DNA from: Brevinema andersonii
GTDB taxonomy: Bacteria > Spirochaetota > DYKD01
NCBI GenBank assembly: GCA_020722765.1
Contig: DYKD01000017.1
Span: 1-50,043 of the forward strand
DNA length: 50,043 nt
Direction: 5' to 3'
The notes beneath the pieces were generated by a model, which was not told the DNA's origin, made no database searches, and saw nothing but the letters and a program-made list of their open reading frames with translations. Shown piece after piece: positions 1 through 9,254 of this stretch. The first letter of the stretch is position 1. Every line of letters starts with the position of its first letter. The position numbers and the translations under genes are program-made.

Positions 1-72
1 AAAACTTGTCCCAACTGCACTCATGGTTGGAATTTGACTTTTTTCGGGTGAAGTTGGGCTAAGGAGTTTTAT

Positions 73-1338
73 ATGGCTGAGTTCACGGATTGGGAAAAGA
101 AAACAGCTTTGTTCCTAACAAGCCAGACGATTTCTCTGTTGGGGACCTCTTTGGTGCAATACGCGCTACTTTGGTATGTAACTTTAGAAACGAAATCTGG
201 CATCATGATGACGATTTATATCATCTGCGGATTTGTACCCACCTTTCTGCTCTCCCCCTTTGCTGGTGTGTGGGCAGATCGCTATAACAGAAAGAACCTG
301 ATTATCTATCCGGATGCTTTCATAGCTTTAGCAACATTAGCCCTGGCAATTGTTTTCATGATGGGGGGCAAAGCGCTTTGGCTTGTCATGGTGACCGCTG
401 CGATTAGAGCTCTCGGCTCTGCCATTCAAGGTCCTGCTCTAGGTGCCATTTTACCCCAATTCGTACCAGCTGAACAATTAACACGTATCAACGGAATAAA
501 TGGCACACTGCAAGCAACCATCATGTTTGCTTCCCCCGTCTTGAGTGGGGTCTTAACCACCATGTTTCCCATCCAGACTGTTTTTTTTATTGATGTTGTT
601 ACAGCAACCATCGCTATTTCTGTGATGCTATTTTTCCTCAAAGTTCCCCTTCACAAAAAAGCAACAGAAAAACAGACAACTACCTATTTTGCAGATCTCA
701 AGTTGGGATTTGAATATATAAAAAATCATAAATATCTGAAATCATTTTTCATTTTTGTTGCAGTTCTCATGTTTTTAGTGTCTCCTGCTTCGATGCTTAC
801 TCCTCTCCAAGTGGTGCGAAGTTTTGGTGAAGAAATCTGGCGCCTTACTGCCATTGAAGTTGTTTTTTCTGCAGGGATGATGATTGGTGGTGGACTGATT
901 GCCATTTGGGGTGGTTGTAAAAATAGGATTCATACAATGATTTTGGCCACCCTTGTGATAGCTCTTTTTTCTATTGGACTAGGCGTTGTTCCTTGGTTCT
1001 GGATTTACCTTGTTTTTATGGGAATGATTGGAATCGCTATTCCCTTTTACAATACGCCATCTACTGTTTTGATTCAGGAACATGTTGATGAGAATTATTT
1101 AGGCAGAGTATTTAGCATTATGACAATGATTTTTACAGCAGTGATGCCTTTAGGTATGTTAATATTTGGACCTCTTGCGGAAGTCATCAGTATTGAATGG
1201 TTGCTGATAGGTGCTGGCATTTTCATGATTATCCAGATGCTGTTTGTATTGGGAGATAAGAGGTTGTTGGAAGCAGGGAAAGCGCTGCCCTCTTCGAGAC
1301 CGCTGAACGCTCCAGTCGATTTGCCACATGTTGATTAG
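73..1338 (+). CDS. MFS transporter, macrolide-efflux (Mef)-like
   Basis: 421-aa ORF with about 12 hydrophobic segments and an MFS loop motif (GVWADRYNRKNLI); RBS aaggag upstream. Confidence 0.85.
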   Translation: MAEFTDWEKKTALFLTSQTISLLGTSLVQYALLWYVTLETKSGIMMTIYIICGFVPTFLLSPFAGVWADRYNRKNLIIYPDAFIALATLALAIVFMMGGKALWLVMVTAAIRALGSAIQGPALGAILPQFVPAEQLTRINGINGTLQATIMFASPVLSGVLTTMFPIQTVFFIDVVTATIAISVMLFFLKVPLHKKATEKQTTTYFADLKLGFEYIKNHKYLKSFFIFVAVLMFLVSPASMLTPLQVVRSFGEEIWRLTAIEVVFSAGMMIGGGLIAIWGGCKNRIHTMILATLVIALFSIGLGVVPWFWIYLVFMGMIGIAIPFYNTPSTVLIQEHVDENYLGRVFSIMTMIFTAVMPLGMLIFGPLAEVISIEWLLIGAGIFMIIQMLFVLGDKRLLEAGKALPSSRPLNAPVDLPHVD

Positions 1339-1462
1339 ACGATACGGGATCTCTCGGCACCTGACGGTCATCGAGACATGGTCCTGAGTTTATCGAAATT
1401 TTAGGCTCTATAAAAAAATAGTGGGTTAAAAGCCGCCTAAAAAAGGACACCTGAAATTCCGA

Positions 1463-1952
1463 TGCAATATTGCAGCCAAGGGTGTAAGCGCTTCCCTTGA
1501 TATGTCGTTTTTGCTCAGTTATTTCAAGACTTTTCCTCCTGGTGTGAATGCAAAATCCTTGGTTGCTGTTGTCCGCAAGGCTAATGAAATAATGGTTGGA
1601 TATTCTATGGACGGTTTGTTTGCTGCTTCTTTCATCCAGACAGAAACTCAAGGCTGTTCCCTTGAATTCTTCAGGCGGGCCTTTTGGAATAGATAATTCT
1701 GCCACATTTACGCCAAAAAGCATTCCCATATCAAAAGGGGACTTTCTTTTGATGCATACAGATGGGCTGGAAGATGCCTGGAACAACAAAAAGATGCTTT
1801 TTAACATGAATCAGGTAGAAACTATCATTAAAAATGATTCTGTAGCTTCTCCTGATGTTATCATTGATAAAATTACAGGTTTGCGTGCTGGGTTCAAGCA
1901 TAGCAAGTATCTGGAAGACGACATCACTCTCCTGCTCTTAAAAATCCTATAG
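1463..1952 (+). pseudogene. Remnant of a SpoIIE/PP2C-type serine phosphatase
   Basis: AAKGVSASLDMSFLLSYFKTFPPG...YSMDGLFAASFIQ in one frame, then LNSSGGPFGIDNSATF...KGDFLLMHTDGLEDAWN...LEDDITLLLLKI in another; N-terminal portion absent. Confidence 0.75.
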
Positions 1953-1989
1953 GTTTCATTTGTTTTGCCCGATAATATCCTCAGACTAT

Positions 1990-2478
1990 ATGAGTAATCG
2001 CAATAGGTATGTTTTTCCGTTAGCTTTATTTTTTTCCCTGCTACTATCCTTTTTTTCTTGTGACCAAAATGGTCAGCTCAGCCTGAAACCTATCCAAGTC
2101 CAGATTTATGCGCTCTATGATTCTGAAAAGGTCGATTTGCAGAACCCTTTTATCCATCGTATTTTTTACGATCCCTTTGTCCTGAATATCAATGTGACAA
2201 ACGTATTTTCCATGTCTCAAAAGGATATTAGCGATATACAGATAAAGACCAATGATCAGAAATATTTTGTCAGTTTTCAACTGAAAAAAAGGCTTTATCC
2301 CCATTTTTTCCGGTTTACATCGTATAATACGAATACTCTTGTTGCTGTCATGGTTGATGGGAAAGTCAAAACCATTGCTAAAATTGAAAAACCGATTCCT
2401 AATGGGAATTTTATGCTTGTAGCAAAGAACAGTCAGACTGAACACCTCAGGAAGTTTCTAAGCTTGTTTTTCCTTTAG
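1990..2478 (+). CDS. Putative lipoprotein
   Basis: Signal peptide with lipobox-like LSFFSC; ORF extends to 2478; ATG at 1990 chosen over the ORF-track start at 1960. Confidence 0.6.
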   Translation: MSNRNRYVFPLALFFSLLLSFFSCDQNGQLSLKPIQVQIYALYDSEKVDLQNPFIHRIFYDPFVLNINVTNVFSMSQKDISDIQIKTNDQKYFVSFQLKKRLYPHFFRFTSYNTNTLVAVMVDGKVKTIAKIEKPIPNGNFMLVAKNSQTEHLRKFLSLFFL

Positions 2479-2499
2479 GTTTTTCTTTCTCTTCATATA

Positions 2500-2528
2500 T
2501 TGACAATCCATTCCGGTTTATGTAATTT
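2500..2528 (+). promoter_or_regulatory. Putative sigma70-type promoter upstream of nadE (TTGACA-N17-TAATTT)
   Basis: Exact -35 consensus TTGACA at 2500-2505, 17-nt spacer, TAATTT at 2523-2528. Confidence 0.5.
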
Positions 2529-2563
2529 CTTCAGGTTCAAAGTTTGATAGTTTCGGAGTTGTC

Positions 2564-4237
2564 ATGGTCAGAGTGGCTCTGGCTCAGGTCAATACTGTGG
2601 TTGGTGACCTGAAAGCCAATATTAGTATTATGAAAAGGTATATTGATAAGGCAAAATCAGCTTCTGCAGACTTGGTCATCTTTCCCGAATTGACCATTAC
2701 CGGATACCCGCCAGAGGATCTTCTCTTAAAAAATGCTTTTATAACAAGAAATATGAAAGCTTTGGAAGAAATTGCAAGTGGAGTAGGGCAGGAAACAGTC
2801 TGTCTTGGTTATGTTCGTCCAGATGACGGGTTTCTCTGTAATTCCATGGCTGTCCTTTCAAAGGGAAAGGTCGTTGGACATTATGATAAGATGCACCTTC
2901 CCAACTACTCTGTTTTTGATGAAAAGCGTTATTTTCATCAAGGGGCTCAACCAGTCATCCTTCAGATGGGGAAGGCCTCTTTTGTTCTCAGCATTTGCGA
3001 GGATCTTTGGGTTCAAAAAGGTCCTGTGGAAAAGGTTTGCGCCTCCCTTCCTGTCGATGGGGTCATTAATATTTCCTCATCTCCCTATTTCCGTTCTAAG
3101 ATCCGTACTCGGACAGACTTGGTATCTTCCAAGGCAAGAAACAATAAAACCCATGTTTTTTATTGTAATCTCGTTGGCGGGCAGGATGAACTTGTCTTTG
3201 ATGGTGGGAGCATGGTTGCTTCTCCTGAAGGGAAGATTGTTGCCATGGCTCCACAGTTTCAAGAATCTCTCCTGCTTTTTGATATGCCTCTTAATAAGAA
3301 ACCATCCCATAAAAAATATGCATTCACTCGGATTTTAACTCCTTCACCGAAAAATATCAGCAGAAATGAGATTGTTCCTCTCTTGCAAGGCTGCGAACTG
3401 GAAATCCAGGAGATTCATGATGCTCTTGTAACTGGTGTACATGATTATGTCCGGAAAAATGGTTTTTCAAAGGTTCTTATCGGTCTTAGCGGAGGCATTG
3501 ATTCTGCTGTCGTTGCAGCTCTTGCTATAAATGCATTAGGGCGTGAAAATGTTATCGGTGTTACAATGCCTTCAAGGTTCTCTTCGAAAGCTACATATAA
3601 GGATGCTCTCCTGCTTGCTAAAAACCTTGGCATCACGACAAAAATATTTCCTATTAATAATCTTTTTAAACAGTATCTCTTCTCTTTTAAGGACGAGTTC
3701 AAGAATCATCCGTTTGATGCGACAGAGGAAAATATCCAGGCTCGTATCCGTGGTAATATTTTGATGGCGCTTTCCAATAAATATGGTTGGCTGGTACTTA
3801 CTACAGGTAATAAAAGCGAGATAAGCGTCGGTTATTGTACACTTTATGGAGATATGGCTGGTGGGTTTAGTGTCATTAAGGATGTCTATAAGACCCTTGT
3901 TTATCAGCTTGCTGATTATATCAATAGGAACAAGGAGCTCATCCCTCAAAGTACTATTGATCGTCCACCTACAGCAGAACTCAGACCTGGTCAAAAAGAC
4001 CAGGATTCTCTTCCTCCCTATGACCTGTTAGACAGTATATTGGAATTGTATATAGAAAAAGACCTCTCTATAGAAGAAATTACTAAAAGAGGATTTGATA
4101 AGACCATGGTTGCAAAAGTCATTCGTATGGTAGATTTGAATGAATATAAGCGTAGGCAGGCTCCTTTGGGTATCAAAATTACACAAAAATCCTTTGGTAA
4201 GGATCGGAGAATGCCCATAGTTAACCGGTTTTCATGA
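2564..4237 (+). CDS. nadE: Glutamine-dependent NAD+ synthetase
   Basis: N-terminal CN-hydrolase domain (FPELTITGYPPEDLL, ICEDLW) and C-terminal NAD synthase (GLSGGIDSAVVAALA, TTGNKSEISVGY). Confidence 0.95.
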   Translation: MVRVALAQVNTVVGDLKANISIMKRYIDKAKSASADLVIFPELTITGYPPEDLLLKNAFITRNMKALEEIASGVGQETVCLGYVRPDDGFLCNSMAVLSKGKVVGHYDKMHLPNYSVFDEKRYFHQGAQPVILQMGKASFVLSICEDLWVQKGPVEKVCASLPVDGVINISSSPYFRSKIRTRTDLVSSKARNNKTHVFYCNLVGGQDELVFDGGSMVASPEGKIVAMAPQFQESLLLFDMPLNKKPSHKKYAFTRILTPSPKNISRNEIVPLLQGCELEIQEIHDALVTGVHDYVRKNGFSKVLIGLSGGIDSAVVAALAINALGRENVIGVTMPSRFSSKATYKDALLLAKNLGITTKIFPINNLFKQYLFSFKDEFKNHPFDATEENIQARIRGNILMALSNKYGWLVLTTGNKSEISVGYCTLYGDMAGGFSVIKDVYKTLVYQLADYINRNKELIPQSTIDRPPTAELRPGQKDQDSLPPYDLLDSILELYIEKDLSIEEITKRGFDKTMVAKVIRMVDLNEYKRRQAPLGIKITQKSFGKDRRMPIVNRFS

Positions 4238-4319
4238 TTTTTTTTGAGTTTGTTTTTTCAATATTTAATGGTATATTTACCAATATACATATTATAAATC
4301 CTCGATAAAAGGGGGTTAA

Positions 4320-5453
4320 ATGCGTAAGATTCTTTTAGTCTTTTTTCTTTGGCCTTTATGGGTTTTTGCCCAACTCTCTCCCCAAATGCAGATGGATTCT
4401 GTCCGAAAGGAAACTGACCCTGTCAAGCAGTATGATGCTCTGTTAGGTATGGTCGAATTACGGAATCCCGCATTCAATGGTTTTTTTCTGGAAATTGCAG
4501 AAAAAGATTTTCCCTATACTGTAAAACGTCTGGCATATCAGGGGTTGGAAGAGAATTCCCTCGGTGAAAATATGGTCATTGCTGACCGCATTCTTGCCTT
4601 ATTACAGGTTGAAAAGAATGACCTTCTTATAGAATCGCAGATAAGCCTTCTTGGGAAAATTGGCTCAAGCAAGCACGAAACTTCTCTGTTTCCTTACTTG
4701 TCCAATCAAAATGTAAATATTCGTCTGCCAACTATCAGATCCCTCTTTCTTATCGGGACAGCCGCCTCAGTACCTCAAGCAAGGCAAGTTTTAACTTCAG
4801 AAACTGGAGATTCTATTTATTCCAAGGACATCAGAAAATTTGCCATGCTTATCCTTTCAAAGTTTAACCAGCAAGACTCCTTGCCTGTTTTGGAAGATGC
4901 CTTCAAAAAAAGTCTCGAGAATGATGCCACTCAGGATGAATCCTTATATGCCATGAATGCTATCAATGCATCAAGCAACCAGAAAGCCCAGGAGTTAGTG
5001 CTGAATAACATTAGTAACGTCTCAGATCAAGTCCTCAAAGAGGAATTGATTCAATCTGCCAATTTGCCTGCTCTGAGCCTACAAGAAGTGACTCCCCCCC
5101 AAAGTGAAGAAGTTCCAGCATCGGTTCCTGAGGAAATAATCCCAGAAAAAACTCCAGACATTGTTCAGCAAGTAATCAATTTTAAGGATGTCATGAAAGA
5201 AACCTCTCTTTCCTTTTCTACCCCAGAGGAAGGCCTCATGCGTGCGGAAAAATTGATTCAATTGATTTCCTATCTCGAAACTGAAATCGCTTCAGGACGA
5301 CTTTCGGTAAAAGACTTTTCCAAAGTAGGGGATGCCCATTATCGGTTAGCGAGAATTTATGATAAAATACTCGATCCCGTTAGTGCGAAAGAAAACTTTA
5401 GGAAATCAGAAGAGGCTTACGCTAAATCGGTATCAGAATGGAGGAAGAAATGA
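4320..5453 (+). CDS. Secreted HEAT-repeat-like protein
   Basis: Signal peptide; repeated alpha-helical LLGKIGSSKHETSLFPYL / VRSLFLIGTAA-type units; C-terminal TPR-like segment. Confidence 0.55.
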   Translation: MRKILLVFFLWPLWVFAQLSPQMQMDSVRKETDPVKQYDALLGMVELRNPAFNGFFLEIAEKDFPYTVKRLAYQGLEENSLGENMVIADRILALLQVEKNDLLIESQISLLGKIGSSKHETSLFPYLSNQNVNIRLPTIRSLFLIGTAASVPQARQVLTSETGDSIYSKDIRKFAMLILSKFNQQDSLPVLEDAFKKSLENDATQDESLYAMNAINASSNQKAQELVLNNISNVSDQVLKEELIQSANLPALSLQEVTPPQSEEVPASVPEEIIPEKTPDIVQQVINFKDVMKETSLSFSTPEEGLMRAEKLIQLISYLETEIASGRLSVKDFSKVGDAHYRLARIYDKILDPVSAKENFRKSEEAYAKSVSEWRKK

Positions 5454-6253
5454 TTTTTAAGAAAATGATCTTTCTGGTATTGTTCTCTTTTTCCCTGGTT
5501 TCTCCTTCTTTTTCTGCTTTTTTAGCTGATGACGCAGGGAGCCTTGATGATAATAGCCTCACACCTGTAGAACAAGGGCAGCCAATTCAGGAAGAAAAAA
5601 CTACGGTCAAAACCCGATCCGCAGTTTCAGGAAATAATGCCGCTAATATAGTTGCAGTAGCAGACTTCGAGAATTATTCAAAGACGCCTGCTCTTGATTC
5701 TCTCTCAAAAGGGATTCCGGACGCTATTATCAATCAGTTAGTCCATTTGGATGGTGTGAGTCTTGTTGAACGAGCTCGATATGATTCTATAATGAAGGAA
5801 ATGCAGCTAAGTATGAGCGGTTTGATGAGCGATGTGACTATCCAGCGGGTAGGGCGCTCCCTCGCGGCAGGAAAGATGATTGTGGGCGGATTTGAGTATA
5901 ATCCTGTAACTAAATATATTCGTATTAATGCCCGTGTGGTAGAGATAGAGACGGGTCTGATATCCTTTTCTGATACAGTTGTAGATAATGAAATTTATGC
6001 AGATGAACTGCAGCGTGCCATTTCCAAGAAAATTATGTTCCATTTTATCAGAAAATATGGGGCTAAGCCTGCAGAAGCGTCTGCCTTGATGTCTTCTGAT
6101 GCAATAACAAATCAACCTGTAGAAGCAAAGAAAGCCCTAACCAATTTTAGGGAGTATGTAATAGGTTTTTTTGGAGAAAAGAGAGATAATCCACAATTAA
6201 AATCAATTTCCATAGACAAGCTACGATCTTTTGTCGGAAACATGTCAAAATGA
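5438..6253 (+). CDS. CsgG/FlgO-like secreted protein
   Basis: IVAVADFENYSKTPALDSLSKGIPDAIINQL...VSLVERARYDSIMKEMQL...AAGKMIVGGF typical of the CsgG family; overlaps the previous ORF by 16 nt. Confidence 0.7.
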   Translation: MEEEMIFKKMIFLVLFSFSLVSPSFSAFLADDAGSLDDNSLTPVEQGQPIQEEKTTVKTRSAVSGNNAANIVAVADFENYSKTPALDSLSKGIPDAIINQLVHLDGVSLVERARYDSIMKEMQLSMSGLMSDVTIQRVGRSLAAGKMIVGGFEYNPVTKYIRINARVVEIETGLISFSDTVVDNEIYADELQRAISKKIMFHFIRKYGAKPAEASALMSSDAITNQPVEAKKALTNFREYVIGFFGEKRDNPQLKSISIDKLRSFVGNMSK

Positions 6254-6267
6254 TAAGGAGAAGGAAA

Positions 6268-7818
6268 ATGAGAATAAAATCGATGTTTATTTTGCTAATG
6301 ATTGCAGTATTGATGAGCAGTTCACTTTGGGCTGGCTTTTATCGTTATATGGGGTTATCAGGTATTGCCCCCGATGCTGAAATAGATCCCTTCATGCTCA
6401 ATCCTTCCCTTATCCATAGGATTGATGGTATGAGAGTTATCATTAATCCATCGGTTTCCTATAGTTCTCACACTTATGTGGATGACGAGTATGCGTCCTC
6501 TTATTCAGTGCCAACGAATAATCTCCAGACCTCCAAAGATACTTTTTTTAATCTTACTGGAACGACTTTCGGGTTTATCCTCTCAAAAGCTAACTTGGGG
6601 ATTGCATTATTGATGAGTCCGAATTATTCAAGTTTAGTTCAGAGGATTATTTCAGATCCCAATGATAAGACAAACAATCAAGCTGATACAGAATCGGAAA
6701 CTTTGATAAAAAATAGTGGACTATATGATGGTTCTTTATTGCTTAGTTACAATATTGGTAAAGTGGCATTGAATTTTGGAGGAAGTTATCAGCGTGGATG
6801 GTCAACCAATTCTTTTAATTTCAAGACAAATGGACTTATAAAGCCATCCTCTTATTCCCGTTCATTCTCTTCTACGCCTAAACTAACAGGAAGTCTTGGA
6901 TTTCTTCTATCAGATGATGTTAAATATTCTTTAGGAGCTGTGTTCAATTATTCAACACGTGGTGGGACTAGCGATCAGAATACGATAGGTTGGTTCACTA
7001 ATGTTTTTATGGTAAATAACTTTGTTGCTGCCAGTAATAAAAGTTATGTAACTTCCACATTCTCCGGGTTTAGGCTTGGTACTGTTCTGTTTGCTGATAT
7101 TAAGATGGGAGATATCGGTTTGTTGAGGCTGACAGGAAATGGAGGATATGAATCGCAACTTGAGACTTTTGAAAAATCTTCAATGTTTCTCGCTACATTT
7201 GGACGCACAAATTTGCTTGCCTCAATACTACGAAAGACAGTGGACCCAGCATTATCTTTATCCTATCTAAAAAATTATGATAGAACTCTCCTAGGAATGG
7301 GATTAAATCTCTCTTTAGAGAATCAGTCTGAACTGCTTGATTTTAATTTAGATACAAGCACCAACCCTGTAGCACAAAATCAGCAATATACTGAATTAGA
7401 TGTGAATTCCCAATTTGATTTTGATACAGTCTTCTCAGTTGAAACATCAGCTACACCGTGGTTAACAGTGCGTGGAAGCATCCTCCCCACCTTGTTCAGT
7501 TATACTTCTGATTCTTTTGTAAAAACAGATGCAATAACAAATGCAACAGGTGGAAGTAAAATTGTTAAGCAGCGTTCAGGAAGTCAATTTAAGATTTTGC
7601 CAGAAATTGATTTCATAAGTGGACTCACTTTTAAGTTGGGGAAAAATATCACTCTTGATCTTTTGGCTACTTTGGGTGTCATTACTATTTCGTATGATAA
7701 GAAAACTGAGGCCTTATCTGAAGAACAACCGCTGATCGATTCAACTAAGAAAAGTCCTATTGATACAACTGCCAATTTAAATTTTGCGTTATATGCTGGA
7801 TTGACAATCAGAATTTAA
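6268..7818 (+). CDS. Predicted outer-membrane beta-barrel protein
   Basis: Signal peptide MRIKSMFILLMIAVLMSSSLWA, alternating amphipathic strands, C-terminal LNFALYAGLTIRI; RBS aaggagaagg before ATG 6268. Confidence 0.5.
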   Translation: MRIKSMFILLMIAVLMSSSLWAGFYRYMGLSGIAPDAEIDPFMLNPSLIHRIDGMRVIINPSVSYSSHTYVDDEYASSYSVPTNNLQTSKDTFFNLTGTTFGFILSKANLGIALLMSPNYSSLVQRIISDPNDKTNNQADTESETLIKNSGLYDGSLLLSYNIGKVALNFGGSYQRGWSTNSFNFKTNGLIKPSSYSRSFSSTPKLTGSLGFLLSDDVKYSLGAVFNYSTRGGTSDQNTIGWFTNVFMVNNFVAASNKSYVTSTFSGFRLGTVLFADIKMGDIGLLRLTGNGGYESQLETFEKSSMFLATFGRTNLLASILRKTVDPALSLSYLKNYDRTLLGMGLNLSLENQSELLDFNLDTSTNPVAQNQQYTELDVNSQFDFDTVFSVETSATPWLTVRGSILPTLFSYTSDSFVKTDAITNATGGSKIVKQRSGSQFKILPEIDFISGLTFKLGKNITLDLLATLGVITISYDKKTEALSEEQPLIDSTKKSPIDTTANLNFALYAGLTIRI

Positions 7819-7902
7819 TATTAAACAAACGAATTGCTTCATAATAAATCATTGTTATTTTTCACTATAAGTGTATTTATTTTTTTTTTATATTTTTTAG
7901 AC

Positions 7903-7937
7903 AAAAAAAAGGGAAAGGCTTTTGACCTTTCCCTTTA
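7903..7937 (-). terminator. Rho-independent terminator oriented on the minus strand
   Basis: aaagggaaagg-loop-cctttcccttt stem with an A-run on the plus-strand 5' side, giving a U-tract after the stem on the minus strand. Confidence 0.55.
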
Positions 7938-8076
7938 AGCAGATAGTTACTTGAGACATAAGTTTTTGGGAGGGGAACTTATGTTTATGATTATTTATCG
8001 TCATGGTCAGAAATTTTCTTTAGTCTTTTTTAAGCAAAAAAAGTGCCGAAATCAGGCTAAAAAATATTTTTTTTTC

Positions 8077-8105
8077 TTGACAAAGCATTATCTATTTGTT
8101 AATTT
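8077..8105 (+). promoter_or_regulatory. Putative promoter of the tRNA-rpmG-secE-nusG operon (TTGACA-N17-TAATTT)
   Basis: TTGACA 8077-8082, 17-nt spacer, TAATTT 8100-8105, directly upstream of tRNA-Thr. Confidence 0.55.
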
Positions 8106-8120
8106 ATAAGCCATTCTTTC

Positions 8121-8193
8121 GCCCACGTAGCTCAGATGGTAGAGCACCTCCATGGTAAGGAGGTGGTCATCAGTTCGATTCTGATCGTGGGCT
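8121..8193 (+). tRNA. tRNA-Thr (GGU)
   Basis: Cloverleaf: 7-bp acceptor gcccacg/cgtgggc, anticodon stem cctcc/ggagg, loop atGGTaa, T-arm ttcgatt. Confidence 0.95.
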
Positions 8194-8245
8194 GAGATTG
8201 TAAATGACGTTTAGTATGTAAATAGAGCCGAAAGGATGTTGTCTT

Positions 8246-8395
8246 ATGAGAGAGATTATTCAGTTTCAGTGCCCCGAATGTAATAATAGGAACTATAGCA
8301 AAACCAAAAACAAGAAGTTGCATACTGAGAGAATGACTGTGAAGAAATTCTGCAAGTTTTGCAGAAAGCATACTCCTCACAAGGAAGTCAAATAA
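8246..8395 (+). CDS. rpmG: 50S ribosomal protein L33 (zinc-binding form)
   Basis: 49 aa MREIIQFQCPECNNRNYSKTKNKKLHTERMTVKKFCKFCRKHTPHKEVK; CxxC pairs; below the ORF-track length cutoff. Confidence 0.95.
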   Translation: MREIIQFQCPECNNRNYSKTKNKKLHTERMTVKKFCKFCRKHTPHKEVK

Positions 8396-8402
8396 TTCTG
8401 AT

Positions 8403-8475
8403 AGGTCTGTAGCTCAATTGGTAGAGCATCGGTCTCCAAAACCGAGGGTTGCGGGTTCAATTCCTGCCGGACCTG
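8403..8475 (+). tRNA. tRNA-Trp (CCA)
   Basis: Acceptor aggtctg/cggacct, anticodon loop ctCCAaa, canonical rpmG-tRNA-Trp-secE context. Confidence 0.95.
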
Positions 8476-8497
8476 ATTTGCAAATAAAGGAATCGTT

Positions 8498-8683
8498 ATG
8501 ATAAAATCGATTAAAAAATTCATTATCGAAGCTAGAAGTGAGCTTGGTAAAGTCTCTTGGCCTTCCAAAGAGGATGTATGGGATTCAACGAAGGTTGTCA
8601 TTGCTTCAACCATAATCATTTCCATTTTCCTTGGTCTCATTGACATTTTCTTTTCCTATCTTATAAAACTGGTGATTAAATAA
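8498..8683 (+). CDS. secE: Preprotein translocase subunit SecE
   Basis: 61 aa, FIIEARSELGKVSWPSKEDV motif and one TM segment. Confidence 0.95.
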   Translation: MIKSIKKFIIEARSELGKVSWPSKEDVWDSTKVVIASTIIISIFLGLIDIFFSYLIKLVIK

Positions 8684-9222
8684 TGGCATCTTGGTATATT
8701 GTTCAGACATATTCCGGTCAGGAAGAGAAAGCTGAGACCTTCATCCGTGCCAAGCTTGCAGATGCGGAGTTTAAGAAATATATTCTCGATGTGCGTGTTC
8801 CAAAAGAAGATGTACATGAAATGCGTAATGGGAAAAAACGCACTTACAAACGGAAAAAATTCCCAGGCTATCTCCTGGTTGAGATGGATTTCACACCTGC
8901 TGGCTTTCAGCTTGTCAAGTCCATACCTGGTATAATCAATTTTGTCAATTATGATGGCTCTAAAGATCCTCGTCCGCTTTCAAGGACTGAATTGAGAAAC
9001 CTGATAGATGAACAGAAAGAAGAAGGAAAAGTTGAGCAGGTTGTCCATACAAAAAGTTTTCGTATTGATGACAGGGTTAAGATTGTTGATGGTGCTTTCA
9101 AGGATTTTTCGGGTATCGTTGAGGAAATCAACGACGAGAAAGGTCGTCTTAAGGTTCGTGTCGAGATTTTTGGCCGCTCCACTCCGGTGGATGTTGATTT
9201 TTTACAGATTGAACGTATTTGA
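8683..9222 (+). CDS. nusG: Transcription antitermination protein NusG
   Basis: WYIVQTYSGQEEKAE N-terminus and C-terminal KOW (DRVKIVDGAFKDFSGIVEEI). Confidence 0.97.
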   Translation: MASWYIVQTYSGQEEKAETFIRAKLADAEFKKYILDVRVPKEDVHEMRNGKKRTYKRKKFPGYLLVEMDFTPAGFQLVKSIPGIINFVNYDGSKDPRPLSRTELRNLIDEQKEEGKVEQVVHTKSFRIDDRVKIVDGAFKDFSGIVEEINDEKGRLKVRVEIFGRSTPVDVDFLQIERI

Positions 9223-9254
9223 TTTTGAATAGATCATACTAAAGGAATAAGATT

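Noticed and set aside
1229-1807. 192-aa minus-strand ORF across MFS end and phosphatase relic
   Set aside because: Antisense to recognisable plus-strand coding motifs; no domain pattern.
7981-8109. 42-aa ORF MFMIIYRHGQKFSLVFFKQKKCRNQAKKYFFFLTKHYLFVNL
   Set aside because: AT-rich, overlaps the TTGACA promoter of the tRNA operon, no similarity recognised; the gggagggg upstream is better explained as hairpin loop.
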